Positions 1-7,876 of a stretch of 13,692 nt of DNA are shown here, one piece after another. The notes beneath the pieces are model-generated. The model saw only the letters and a list, made by a program, of their open reading frames with translations. It ran no database searches and was not told the origin of the DNA. The stretch's first letter is position 1, and each line of letters starts with the position of its first letter. Both the position numbers and the translations under genes were made by a program. The stretch is from Clostridia bacterium (GTDB lineage Bacteria > Bacillota_A > Clostridia > Oscillospirales > CAG-272), in NCBI GenBank assembly GCA_017462145.1, contig JAFTRT010000209.1:1-13692 (forward strand), in the 5' to 3' direction.

Positions 1-42
1 AGAACGAACCCTACCACCACGAATAGTTCTTTGTTGTGATAA

Positions 43-58
43 GGCAGCATCTACTGCC
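43..58. other. Small hairpin next to the damaged 5' end of the foldase gene
   Basis: GGCAG and CTGCC form a 5-bp stem around a 6-nt loop (CATCTA). There is no adjoining T-run on the plus strand, so it is not a convincing terminator. It is recorded because the first 69 bases hold no gene I can recognise and the foldase leader is missing exactly here. Confidence 0.2.
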
Positions 59-69
59 GCTAACAAAAA

Positions 70-1065
70 GTGCCGTCAATGGGCTGTACGTATAAGTACT
101 ATCCCATCGTCTCTTGCAGTAAAGCCAGAGCGGTCAAGCCGGGAGAGTTGGCGATGACGGAAGTGGGAGAGGTCAACGGACTTCCCATCTACTATGAAGA
201 ATTTTATTTCCTGTGCGAAAATTACAAGGAAGAGCTGTCTGCCAACGGCGGCACCTACACCCAGGAAGAGCTGAAGGCGCTTGTTTGGGAGAATATCATT
301 CAGAATGCCGTTCTCCGTCAGATCTGTTTGGATGCGGGATTGATCTACGATGAAGAGGAACTGGCGGATACCGTCAAGGAGCTGATTGAGGAACAGATTG
401 CTGCCGATCATGATGACAAACGCGGCTATTATCTGTCTTGGTTGGAATATTGCTACATGACTGACCATTATTATCGCTACTGCCTTGGATTGGATCACCT
501 GTACGGTCAGTTGCAATCCGCCTACATAGACTTGGGTACGTTACCCTCGGATGACAATGGCATGATGGAATACGTGCGGCAGAATTTTGTCAACACCCGC
601 CACATTGCCATTTTCTTTGATGAAGAAAACCGAGAACAAAAATTAGCCTTGGCCGAAGAGGCTCTGGGGAAGCTGAACAGCGGTGCCATGACCATGAGTG
701 AGCTGATCGGAAGCGTTTACAACGAGGATTTCGGTCTTTCGGTATCCGAAAGCTATTATATGTCTCGCCATGAGCTGGACGAAGCCTATCTCGCCGCCGT
801 TTACGGAATGGAGACGGGGGCATACAGCGGAATTGTTGAGGCAAAGGGAGAAAACAGCTACGGCGTGTATTCCGACTGCTTTTACATCATTGAGCGCCGT
901 TCCTTGGATGACAGCTACATCCTTCGGAATTTGGATACCCTTCGCTCCGATGCGGCCGATGCTTTGGCATACGCCGCCTATACTCGGTATTCCGAGCAAT
1001 TTGTCTTTACGCCCAACGAATTTTGTCTGTCCCTCAATGTCAATGCATTGGAGCGGCCGGAATAA
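70..1065 (+). CDS. SurA/PrsA-like extracytoplasmic foldase (parvulin-type), 5' end uncertain
   Basis: This 331-residue reading frame resembles secreted or lipid-anchored foldases of Clostridia, which help exported proteins fold outside the membrane. An N-terminal SurA-type helical part begins around GEVNGLPIYYEEF (residues about 32-44) and runs through acidic helices to about 160. A parvulin-like part follows from TRHIAIF (about 176-182) to FYIIERR (about 272-278). Catalytic activity cannot be judged. The family normally starts with a signal peptide and lipobox; here MGCTYKYYPIVS looks like sequence just after a lipobox cysteine, but no hydrophobic leader precedes it and an in-frame TAA lies at 61-63. 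The GTG at 70 has no convincing ribosome binding site. An ATG at 154 has GGGAGAG six bases upstream and could be used, giving a leaderless protein. The gene is probably 5'-truncated, frameshifted, or joined wrongly at the window edge. The next gene follows 30 bases later, probably co-transcribed. Confidence 0.6.
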   Translation: MPSMGCTYKYYPIVSCSKARAVKPGELAMTEVGEVNGLPIYYEEFYFLCENYKEELSANGGTYTQEELKALVWENIIQNAVLRQICLDAGLIYDEEELADTVKELIEEQIAADHDDKRGYYLSWLEYCYMTDHYYRYCLGLDHLYGQLQSAYIDLGTLPSDDNGMMEYVRQNFVNTRHIAIFFDEENREQKLALAEEALGKLNSGAMTMSELIGSVYNEDFGLSVSESYYMSRHELDEAYLAAVYGMETGAYSGIVEAKGENSYGVYSDCFYIIERRSLDDSYILRNLDTLRSDAADALAYAAYTRYSEQFVFTPNEFCLSLNVNALERPE

Positions 1066-1095
1066 GATTCCGTTTTCAAGCAGGAAAGGAGAAGC

Positions 1096-2064
1096 ATGAA
1101 CGCACATCGCCGTCATCTGCAATACAAAAAAAGTGTATATGCCAAAGGGCGGTTCCGTGTGATTCTCATCACGGCTCTTTCCGTTGTGCTGATTCTTGCG
1201 CTTGTGTTTGTGATCGTCGGTTCGTTGCTGTTGGGCAAGGTGCAGAACAACGGTGAGGAAAGCTCATCGCCCCCCACAGGCGACAATTCCTTGCCCCTCC
1301 GCCCCACCAACGGTCCTGCTTTACGAGGCGTTCCCGTTTATTTGGTAGGTAACGACGGTTCCCCTTTGTCTTCTCTTCGTTCTCAGATCTCCGCTTTGGA
1401 TTCAGAAAGCACCGCCTTATCCGTTCCCTTGGATCGTGAGGACGGAACGCTGTTGTACCGTTCCTCCGTCGCTTCTGCTTTGGGATACCGGGGTACGCTT
1501 TCGGGGAGCCGTTCTCTTTGGGAGCTGTTGGAGCTTCCCAAGGAAAACGATTTCTACGTCAGTGCGTCTCTGACGCTCACCGAATGTGCGGAAGAAGATG
1601 CGCTGATCCGCTCTGCCAAGCTGGCGGCCTCTGCCTCCTTGGTATGTGAAGCCCTGCAAGCCGGTGCAGACGATGTGCTTCTGTTTGCTCCCGATGCCAC
1701 AGCCGATCAATTGGATGCGCTGATCTCCCTGGCCGACACCGTGCACACCCTCCAATCGAATGCCGTAGTGGGATTGATTCTGCCGGAGGGGATTCTGTTG
1801 GACGACGGACGGGATGGAGCCATTGAGCGGCTCTCCTTGGCTTTTAACATTTTGGCTTTGGATCTGTCCGATCACGGAGAGGAGCTCCCCCATGAATACG
1901 TTTCCCGTCAAATGGGTCCCGATGGGTACAATCTGTTGGTTCATCTGCTTCGATATGAAATGCGGGTTATTGTACCGCCTACGGAGGAAGCTGAGACCGC
2001 AAACTTGACTTCGGTGCTGACCGCCAAGAGCATCTACGCTTGGCAAGTAGGCTATTCCTCTTAA
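1096..2064 (+). CDS. Single-pass membrane-anchored protein with possible TIM-barrel (glycosidase-like) outer domain
   Basis: I do not recognise a named family with certainty. The 322-residue protein has a short basic cytoplasmic head (residues 1-21), one strongly hydrophobic segment (about 22-46), then a Ser/Pro/Gly-rich linker (about 50-75). This fits a signal-anchored protein facing outside. The rest shows regularly spaced hydrophobic strands, including GVPVYLVG, DDVLLFAP, AVVGLILP, NILALDLSD, MRVIVPP and SIYAWQVGY, alternating with helices. That rhythm suggests a TIM barrel such as those of putative glycoside hydrolases of the Firmicutes envelope; this is inference and no catalytic pair can be assigned. 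The start is supported by AAAGGAG at 1085-1091, four bases before ATG. It lies 30 bases downstream of the foldase gene and ends 15 bases before a strong terminator, so the two probably share an operon concerned with the cell surface. Confidence 0.6.
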   Translation: MNAHRRHLQYKKSVYAKGRFRVILITALSVVLILALVFVIVGSLLLGKVQNNGEESSSPPTGDNSLPLRPTNGPALRGVPVYLVGNDGSPLSSLRSQISALDSESTALSVPLDREDGTLLYRSSVASALGYRGTLSGSRSLWELLELPKENDFYVSASLTLTECAEEDALIRSAKLAASASLVCEALQAGADDVLLFAPDATADQLDALISLADTVHTLQSNAVVGLILPEGILLDDGRDGAIERLSLAFNILALDLSDHGEELPHEYVSRQMGPDGYNLLVHLLRYEMRVIVPPTEEAETANLTSVLTAKSIYAWQVGYSS

Positions 2065-2079
2065 CTGAATCCGTCTTTT

Positions 2080-2107
2080 GGACGCTTCTTCGGAAGCGTC
2101 CTTTTTT
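2080..2107 (+). terminator. Intrinsic terminator with cUUCGg loop
   Basis: A perfect 9-bp stem, GGACGCTTC / GAAGCGTCC, encloses a TTCG tetraloop and is followed by six T residues. It separates the upstream envelope genes from the phage-type head module, so the module needs its own promoter or read-through. Confidence 0.92.
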
Positions 2108-2121
2108 GATTTCTGACACTC

Positions 2122-2141
2122 GGTGAGACGGGTTGAGACGG
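2122..2141 (+). repeat. Tandem 10-bp direct repeat before the head module
   Basis: Two adjacent units, GGTGAGACGG and GTTGAGACGG, differ at one position; a more divergent third unit (TTTGGAACC) may follow. The 10-bp period equals about one helical turn, so the copies face the same side of the DNA. They lie between the terminator and the first packaging gene and could bind a regulator or a packaging protein. This is inference from spacing only. Confidence 0.4.
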
Positions 2142-2161
2142 TTTGGAACCATGATTTTCCG

Positions 2162-2167
2162 TACAAT
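2162..2167 (+). promoter_or_regulatory. Possible -10 element (TACAAT) for the head module
   Basis: TACAAT matches five of six positions of the sigma-A -10 consensus and lies 31 bases before the proposed start of the small terminase gene. No good -35 is present: the hexamer at the ideal 17-bp distance is CGGTTT (2139-2144), and TTGAGA (2133-2138) is too far away. If used, this promoter would be weak or need an activator, perhaps acting through the direct repeats just upstream. Confidence 0.3.
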
Positions 2168-2198
2168 AGACGTACACAGACAGAAAGGAGGAATCAGA

Positions 2199-2630
2199 AT
2201 GAACCCAATCGACGGCAATCTGCCAAAGACAGCGGCGAGCAAAAACTCCCCTCTTCGGCAAGCCTGTCGGGAGGGGACGTTGGACAGGAAGCTGGAGGAG
2301 TATTTGTCACTTTGCCGACAAGTCCCTGTGGAGGGAGGGAGCAAAAAAGAAAGTTTTCGTTTTCCCAATGCAGCCGGCTTTTGCCGCTATATGAGCACGG
2401 GGCTTTCGGAGCTGGAGGAGCTTGCGAAAGAAGATCCGACTGCTTACGAACGGCTTTGTACGGTTCTGGAGGACGAGGCACTCAATTCTTCCCTCTCCCC
2501 CACCTTGCTCTCGGCTTACCTGAAAAAGCGATTAGGCTACGAACAGGAGAAAAAAAGGAAAGAGATCAAGGAGGGAGAAGGACAGATGACCATTCGCTTT
2601 GAACACGATATTTGGGAGGACGGACAATGA
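2199..2630 (+). CDS. Small terminase subunit-like DNA-packaging protein
   Basis: The 143-residue protein is most likely the DNA-recognition subunit of a phage packaging motor. The part FPNAAGFCRYMSTG (residues 55-68) followed by acidic helices and LLSAYLKKRLGY (103-114) resembles P22 gp3-type and related small terminases, where a helix-turn-helix-like stretch precedes a C-terminal helix ending in a similar 'LL..LK..GY' pattern. The charged C-terminus (QEKKRKEIKEGEG) may contact the large subunit. Placement directly before the large terminase gene supports the call, since sequence alone is weak for this fast-evolving family. The ATG at 2199 was chosen over the upstream start at 2133 because AAAGGAGG (2184-2191) lies seven bases before it. 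The stop overlaps the next start as ATGA, indicating translational coupling. Confidence 0.7.
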   Translation: MNPIDGNLPKTAASKNSPLRQACREGTLDRKLEEYLSLCRQVPVEGGSKKESFRFPNAAGFCRYMSTGLSELEELAKEDPTAYERLCTVLEDEALNSSLSPTLLSAYLKKRLGYEQEKKRKEIKEGEGQMTIRFEHDIWEDGQ

Positions 2631-3940
2631 CGGATCATGCCATACGGATCCCGGGTCGTCCTACCCCAAGGCAAGCCCTCTTCTTTGCCTCTCGCACTCG
2701 CTTTACCGCCTACGGCGGTGCACGGGGCGGCGGAAAATCGTGGGCCTTACGCCGAAAGCTGGTGGCCATGTGCCTTCGCTATGAAGGCCTGCGCTGTCTG
2801 CTTCTTCGGCTAACAATGTCCGAGCTGCGAGCCAATCATCTTCTCCCTTTTTTGAAAGAATACGGACAATTGGTGGAGTACCGTGAGGCCGACCACCTGC
2901 TGCGGTTTCCCAACGGAAGCGGTATCTTTTTGGGATACTGCGCCTGTGACCGAGATGTTCTTCGGTATCAGGGTCAGGAATATGACGTCATTGCCATCGA
3001 TGAAGCAACACAGATGAGTGAACACATTTTTTTAATTTTGAAGGCTTCCCTTCGAGGCACGAGACAAGTTCCCCGTCGAATGTATCTGACCTGTAATCCC
3101 GGAGGCGTTGGACACGCATGGGTCAAACGGCTGTTTGTGGATCGGGAATTTCGCTCGGATGAGCGACCCGAGGATTACAGCTTTATCCCTGCTTTCGTGT
3201 ATGACAATCCCATTCTCATGGAGGCAGACCCCGACTATGCCCGATCCTTGGAGTCTCTGCCGCCCCGTTTACGGGAGGCTTGGCTCTACGGAAAATGGGA
3301 TGTGTTTGAGGGACAATTCTTTCCCGAATTCGATCCGTCCGTCCACGTTTTGCCGCCGGCACAGCTTCCGAGAGAGCTGCAACGCTTTGTTGCCATCGAC
3401 TACGGCTTTGATATGCTGGCGGCTCTGTTGATGGGGGAGGATGATGCAGGAAATCTGTTTGTTTTGCGGGAGCATTGCGAGGCCAATCTTACCCTGTCCG
3501 AAGCGGCAGAGCGCATCAGCCGCCTGTGTTTTGGTGAGAAAGCCACCTTTGCGGTGGCTTCTCCCGACCTGTGGAATCGCAGGCAGGACAGCGGCCGAAG
3601 CGGCTTTGAGTTGATGCAACGGCAAGGCGGTATGCCTCCTATGCTTCCTGCCGACGATAGGCGAATTCCCGGTTGGCGCATGCTCCGAAATTACTTACAG
3701 GAAAACAACTCTCATCCCCATCTTCGGATCTCCTCTGCCTGCGGCGAGCTGATCCATTCGCTTCCCGCCTTGCTTTGTCACAGGCAGAAGGCCGAGGATG
3801 CGGCAGGAGAGCCCCATCGCATCACCCACGCCCCCGAGGCCTTGCGGTACGGTGTGATGAGCCGTTGTCCCGTCAGTCCTACCGAGCAAGAGTGCCTCCC
3901 TTTCCGCTTTTCTCCCCACGGGTCTTCTCTATGGCCATAG
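2627..3940 (+). CDS. terL: Phage terminase large subunit (ATPase-nuclease)
   Basis: This 437-residue protein powers DNA packaging into a capsid and cuts the DNA. The ATPase half has Walker A GGARGGGKS (residues 30-38), Walker B VIAIDEATQ (121-129) and coupling motif LTCNPGG (154-160). The C-terminal RNase H-like nuclease half has AIDYGFD with D258 as the first likely metal ligand and ASPDLWNRR with D314 as the second. The third site, usually Asp in a 'DALRY' sequence, reads PEALRYG with Glu404, a conservative change. Both halves are uninterrupted and the size is normal for the family. The ATG at 2627 is preferred over TTG at 2612 because GGGAGG (2614-2619) precedes it by seven bases and it overlaps the small-subunit stop as ATGA. 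Expected partners are the small subunit upstream and the portal at 5758. Confidence 0.93.
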   Translation: MTDHAIRIPGRPTPRQALFFASRTRFTAYGGARGGGKSWALRRKLVAMCLRYEGLRCLLLRLTMSELRANHLLPFLKEYGQLVEYREADHLLRFPNGSGIFLGYCACDRDVLRYQGQEYDVIAIDEATQMSEHIFLILKASLRGTRQVPRRMYLTCNPGGVGHAWVKRLFVDREFRSDERPEDYSFIPAFVYDNPILMEADPDYARSLESLPPRLREAWLYGKWDVFEGQFFPEFDPSVHVLPPAQLPRELQRFVAIDYGFDMLAALLMGEDDAGNLFVLREHCEANLTLSEAAERISRLCFGEKATFAVASPDLWNRRQDSGRSGFELMQRQGGMPPMLPADDRRIPGWRMLRNYLQENNSHPHLRISSACGELIHSLPALLCHRQKAEDAAGEPHRITHAPEALRYGVMSRCPVSPTEQECLPFRFSPHGSSLWP

Positions 3941-3983
3941 CACCTCTTTTTTGTCTGTGAACACAAAATCAGAAAGGAGCGAT

Positions 3984-5735
3984 ATGTCAACACGCACCTC
4001 TTCCTCCGTCCTAACGGCGGAGTTTAACGGTTTTACGGGTGTGGATACCCGTAAAACCCATTCGGGCAAGCCCTCTACGGCAGAGCTGTGCAATTTCTGT
4101 ATCCAAAGCGACGGATCCTTAAAAAAACGGTACGGCCACCGCTTCCTTTTGGCGCTTCCTCACAACATTCGTGCCATTTGGCGAGGGAAGCTGTCTGATG
4201 AGCTGGTATGCTTTGCCCTGTGCGGCAACACGGTCTATCTCGTTCAACCGGATGCCGCAAGATACACCGCCGTAGGCACTTGCGGCTCCTCTTCGGGAGA
4301 GGCAGATTTTTTCCATTACCGCAATCGGCTGTTTTTGGTCGATGGAACGGGAATTTACACGGTATCCCGTGAGTCGGTCTCCCAGGCTATGGGCTATATT
4401 CCTCTGGTAGCCAAGGATCGACATACGGGAATCGAGGGGGAGATACACCAAAGCTTAAACCGCCTCAATTCCTATGCCAGACTGACCTTTTTGGCAGAGG
4501 AAAGCCCCTCGGCTTATCTGATGATCAACCGAAAGGTAGAACAGATTTTGTCGGTCAAGCGAAACGGGATCACTTTGACCACCGACGATTATTCCTATTT
4601 TGAGCATCTTCTCACCATCGGGATCTCTGACCTGAAAGCGGGGGATCGCATTGAGATCCTTCTTCGCTATGCTATGACCGATGAGGAAAAGGCTCACCTG
4701 CTCTCCTCCCGTTCCGCCGCCGTCTTCGGCGGAATCAGCAACAGCCGTGTCTTTCTGTGGGGAGGAGACCGCCCCAATGTGCTATATGCTTCGGCTTACG
4801 TCAGCCGTGAGGATATGGAGCAAAGCCAAAGCTCGATGGAACAGAGCGACCCTCTGTATTTCCCGGAGCGATACGAATTTACGGTTGGAGACGGCCAATA
4901 CGCTGTTCGTGCTGTGGCACGTCATTTTGACCGCCTGTTGATCTTTACCGAGGGAGACGTATGGATGGCCGACACCTCTGCCTGCGGATTGGAGGATCTT
5001 CCTACCATGAATATCAATTCCTCCGCTACCTGTGCCGTATTGCACGGTGCCACCGTTTTGGGAAACGACCCTGTATCGGTCGGAAAGCACACCATTCTGC
5101 GGTGGACCTCAGAGACCGATGAGCGAAACGAATGTAATGCATACAGCATCTCTGCCCCTATCGCATCCGAGCTGTCCGATGATTTTTTCACCCATGCCGT
5201 TCTCTTCTCCCATCGGGAACGAGGCGAGCTTTGGATTCACCAACGCTCCTCCCCCGAGGGACTGGTTTGGGTCTATTCCACCGAGACGGGAGCCTGGACA
5301 CGATTGGAGGGCATCCGAGCCGATCGTTTTTTTGCCATGGATGGGGAGATCGGCTTTACCTACGGCAACCGCATCTACTGCTTTGACCCCTCGCTTTCTT
5401 ACGATTTGGACGTTTACGGTCAGGCGATTCCCATTTGCGCCCGTTTTCGAAGCGGTATTTTGGACTTTGGAAGCCGTGAACGCAAACGTCTTTCCGCCCT
5501 GTCTGTTACCGCAGATACCACACCGGTTCCTCCTACCGTCCGCATTTGTGCCGACGGTCTTTGCGATACCGTCTTTGCCCTCAATCTTCACCAGCGAGAC
5601 AGCCGAAGCTGTGAGGGACATACGATGCGCCGTCACCGCTTACATTCGGGCCGATTTCACGGTGCTACCGTGGAGTTGACCCACGAGGCAAAGGAGCCGT
5701 TGACCATTCACCGTCTCTCCATGGAGGCTCGCTGA
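3984..5735 (+). CDS. P22 gp10-like head-completion / DNA-stabilisation protein (beta-propeller-like)
   Basis: The 583-residue protein is strand-rich with repeated short beta segments and turns, consistent with a propeller-like fold. Its N-terminus (FNGFTGVD at about 18-25, then CNFCIQSDGSLKKRYGHR at about 45-62) fits a pattern I associate with proteins near head genes of Firmicutes phages, of the form 'N-M-I-x(5)-G-x(3)-K-R-x-G-Y', and with P22 gp10, which sits under the portal and keeps packaged DNA in. The propeller assignment is inference. It is longer than P22 gp10, which is about 470 residues. ATG at 3984 was chosen because AAAGGAG (3973-3979) lies four bases before it; the upstream non-ATG start at 3951 has no such site. 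Its position between terminase and portal is unusual: in P22, gp10 follows the connector gene. A different tail-hub or fibre-like role is possible. Confidence 0.6.
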   Translation: MSTRTSSSVLTAEFNGFTGVDTRKTHSGKPSTAELCNFCIQSDGSLKKRYGHRFLLALPHNIRAIWRGKLSDELVCFALCGNTVYLVQPDAARYTAVGTCGSSSGEADFFHYRNRLFLVDGTGIYTVSRESVSQAMGYIPLVAKDRHTGIEGEIHQSLNRLNSYARLTFLAEESPSAYLMINRKVEQILSVKRNGITLTTDDYSYFEHLLTIGISDLKAGDRIEILLRYAMTDEEKAHLLSSRSAAVFGGISNSRVFLWGGDRPNVLYASAYVSREDMEQSQSSMEQSDPLYFPERYEFTVGDGQYAVRAVARHFDRLLIFTEGDVWMADTSACGLEDLPTMNINSSATCAVLHGATVLGNDPVSVGKHTILRWTSETDERNECNAYSISAPIASELSDDFFTHAVLFSHRERGELWIHQRSSPEGLVWVYSTETGAWTRLEGIRADRFFAMDGEIGFTYGNRIYCFDPSLSYDLDVYGQAIPICARFRSGILDFGSRERKRLSALSVTADTTPVPPTVRICADGLCDTVFALNLHQRDSRSCEGHTMRRHRLHSGRFHGATVELTHEAKEPLTIHRLSMEAR

Positions 5736-5757
5736 TCTTACAACAGAAAGGAATTTT

Positions 5758-7317
5758 ATGAAAGAAATTACAACGAGCTGGCGTCAATATGAGGCCGGCA
5801 AAGAATACAAGCGCAGGCTGGGCTTGTACGAGCAGATCCGCCGCAACGAACGCTTTTATCGTGGGGAACAATGGGAGACGGGAGAGGGGAACGGTCTGCC
5901 CAAGCCCGTTTTCAACGTGATTCGACGGGTGATAGACTATTTGGTGTGCACCGTTGCCTCCACCGATCTCTCGATTCGTTACACCGACGATGCCCTCCCC
6001 TTTTGCCGCAATGGTGCGGAAGCCGAGCTGTTACGGGAAGGGCTGTCTGCCATCAGTCAGCATGCGGCATACCGTTGGGAGAAAAGCGGCATGGATCGCA
6101 AGCTCATGCAGCTACTCACCGATGCCGCCATAACGGGAGACGGCGTCCTCTATTGCTATTGGAACCCTCATATCCAAACACCCCAAAGCTTTGAGGGAGA
6201 TATTGTGACCGAAGTCATTGACAGCGTCAATCTCTTTGTCGCCGACGTAAACCGTGCCGATATCCAATCCCAAGATTACATCATTTTGGCAGGCCGAAGC
6301 TCGGCCGCTGCACTCAAACGGGAGGCAGAAGAAGCCGGCGTCTCCGAGGATGAGCGCAAACGAATCCTCCCCGACGGTATCGACGGGACGGGAGCAGGAG
6401 ACCGCTCCCGTTACGAGCTTGCGGGAGAGGAGGAGGCCAAGGCCACCTATATCATTAAATTTTGGAAAGAGACCGGTCGGGTTGTTTTTGAAAAATCCAC
6501 CAAGCACTGTGTGATCCGACGGGGACGCACCGACTGCCGTTTGTACCCCGTGGCCTATTTCAACTGGATCCCAACCAAAAACAGCTTTCACGGAACCTCT
6601 CCCATCTCCGGCCTCATTCCCAATCAGCAATTTATCAACCGCGCCTACGCCATGGTCATGAAGCACATGACCGATACAGCCTTCTCCAAGGTGGTATATG
6701 ACAAATCCAAGATCCCCGAATGGTCCAACACCGTAGGAGAGGCCATTGCCGCCGTGGGCGGCGGCAATATCAGCGATGCCGTATCGGTGGTAGGCGTAGG
6801 ACAGATGCAAGAGGGATATATCGAGTTGATCGACAGTGCGGTTGCTCTGACCAAGGAGTTGATGGGTGCCACCGAGGCAGCCTTAGGGGATGCGGAAGCC
6901 AGCAATACCAGTGCTATTTTGGCACTTCAAGAAACCTCTCGCATTCCGCTGGCTCAGGTGAGAGTAGGCTTTTACAGTGCCGTAGAGCAGCTTGCCAATA
7001 TATGGGCTGATATGATGTGTGCCTATTACCCCTCCGAGCGTTTGCTCTGTTGCCGTACCGAAAACGGTATCGCCCTGCGGCAGGCAGATTTCTCTCTGCT
7101 CAAGCAAGGATTCCCTGCCGCCGTGGTAGAGGTGACCGAGGTGACACGGTACACGGCCTCGGGAATTCAAAATATGCTGGACCGTTTGTTGGACGGCGGA
7201 CATATTACCGTGGAGGAATACCTGCGCCGTCTGCCAAGAGGACTGGTGGCCCACCGTGAAACCTTAATCGAGCAAATTCAAAAACAGGAGGAAACCAATG
7301 AACCATACAACCGATGA
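5758..7317 (+). CDS. Phage portal protein (P22-like family)
   Basis: The 519-residue protein should form the dodecameric ring at one capsid vertex through which DNA is packaged. The start EYKRRLGLYEQIRRNERFYRGEQW (within residues 16-39), followed by LPKPVFNVIRRVIDYL, is typical of portals: an N-terminal helix with 'N.rfy.G.QW', then a conserved region around an arginine-rich helix. A mid-protein stretch (HGTSPISGLIPNQQFINR, about 280-297) corresponds to the usual conserved core, and a long helical stem and clip region follows. It lacks the long barrel tail that makes P22 gp1 about 725 residues. Start support is AAAGGA (5747-5752), five bases before ATG. Its 3' end overlaps the scaffold gene by 20 bases, so assembly partners are translated together. 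Confidence 0.88.
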   Translation: MKEITTSWRQYEAGKEYKRRLGLYEQIRRNERFYRGEQWETGEGNGLPKPVFNVIRRVIDYLVCTVASTDLSIRYTDDALPFCRNGAEAELLREGLSAISQHAAYRWEKSGMDRKLMQLLTDAAITGDGVLYCYWNPHIQTPQSFEGDIVTEVIDSVNLFVADVNRADIQSQDYIILAGRSSAAALKREAEEAGVSEDERKRILPDGIDGTGAGDRSRYELAGEEEAKATYIIKFWKETGRVVFEKSTKHCVIRRGRTDCRLYPVAYFNWIPTKNSFHGTSPISGLIPNQQFINRAYAMVMKHMTDTAFSKVVYDKSKIPEWSNTVGEAIAAVGGGNISDAVSVVGVGQMQEGYIELIDSAVALTKELMGATEAALGDAEASNTSAILALQETSRIPLAQVRVGFYSAVEQLANIWADMMCAYYPSERLLCCRTENGIALRQADFSLLKQGFPAAVVEVTEVTRYTASGIQNMLDRLLDGGHITVEEYLRRLPRGLVAHRETLIEQIQKQEETNEPYNR

Positions 7318-7831
7318 GACCGTACTGCCAAACCAAGAATCTGTGGAGGAAGATGCATGCTGTCTCTCGCCCGTTTCGGAATCGGACGGAAGTGCCCCGA
7401 CCAAAGCCGAGGAGAAGGCCGACACCGTCAGTATGCTTCAAAAGGAGCTGTCAAAGCTTCGGGAAGAGCTGACCGAGCAGACCAAGCGTTATGAGGCAGA
7501 GCTGGCACGGGGACGGGAGCGGGAGGAATTTTCCCGTCTTTTCCCCCACGTTTCCCCTTCCGAAATTCCCGACGAGGTCCGAACCGATGCCGAAGCCAAA
7601 GGGCTTCCCTTGGCTGCCGCCTATGCCTTGTACGAAAAACAGCAAGAGACGATGCGGCTGAGGGGAGAATCGGTCAATCGCCAAAACGCCCAACGGGCGG
7701 CAGGAGCCGCAGGTCTGGGAACCTCGGGAGAATATTACACTCCCGACGAGGTCAAACGAATGTCTCCTGCCCAAGTTCGGCTTCATTATCAGACGATTCG
7801 GGAGTCCATGAAGAAGTGGAGCTCCCTTTGA
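7298..7831 (+). CDS. Capsid scaffolding protein
   Basis: The 177-residue, highly charged protein carries an acidic, low-complexity N-terminus (1-40), a predicted coiled coil (about 43-79, with heptad-like Leu/Glu/Lys spacing) and a C-terminal segment GEYYTPDEVKRMSPAQVRLH (144-163) ending in a basic helix ESMKKW. Scaffolding proteins of Firmicutes phages commonly end this way, and the basic terminal helix docks to the coat protein in P22. The gene starts within the portal gene and lies immediately before the coat gene, the canonical scaffold position. CAGGAGG (7285-7291) precedes the ATG by six bases. No protease gene is present, as in P22, where scaffold leaves intact. Sequence-only identification of scaffolds is weak; position and composition carry the call. 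Confidence 0.75.
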   Translation: MNHTTDETVLPNQESVEEDACCLSPVSESDGSAPTKAEEKADTVSMLQKELSKLREELTEQTKRYEAELARGREREEFSRLFPHVSPSEIPDEVRTDAEAKGLPLAAAYALYEKQQETMRLRGESVNRQNAQRAAGAAGLGTSGEYYTPDEVKRMSPAQVRLHYQTIRESMKKWSSL

Positions 7832-7876
7832 ACCGTCGTTCATCCGTAAAATCATTCAAAGAAAGGATCTATATTG

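Noticed and set aside
1417..2166. Long minus-strand open frame (249 codons) opposite the membrane-anchored protein
   Set aside because: It lies wholly over better-supported plus-strand coding sequence, has no family motif and no ribosome binding site of note; such shadows are common in GC-richer DNA.
2123..2602. Alternative 159-codon frame over the small terminase
   Set aside because: Composition is Gly/Arg-rich and lacks family features; the frame starting at 2199 has the AAAGGAGG site and couples to the next gene.
5032..5679. Plus-strand 215-codon frame overlapping the gp10-like gene
   Set aside because: Its Pro/Ser/Arg-rich composition is typical of an out-of-frame reading and it has no ribosome binding site.
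6112..6810. Minus-strand open frame of 232 codons inside the portal gene
   Set aside because: The portal reading on the other strand has clear family features; this frame is low in motif content and is an antisense shadow.
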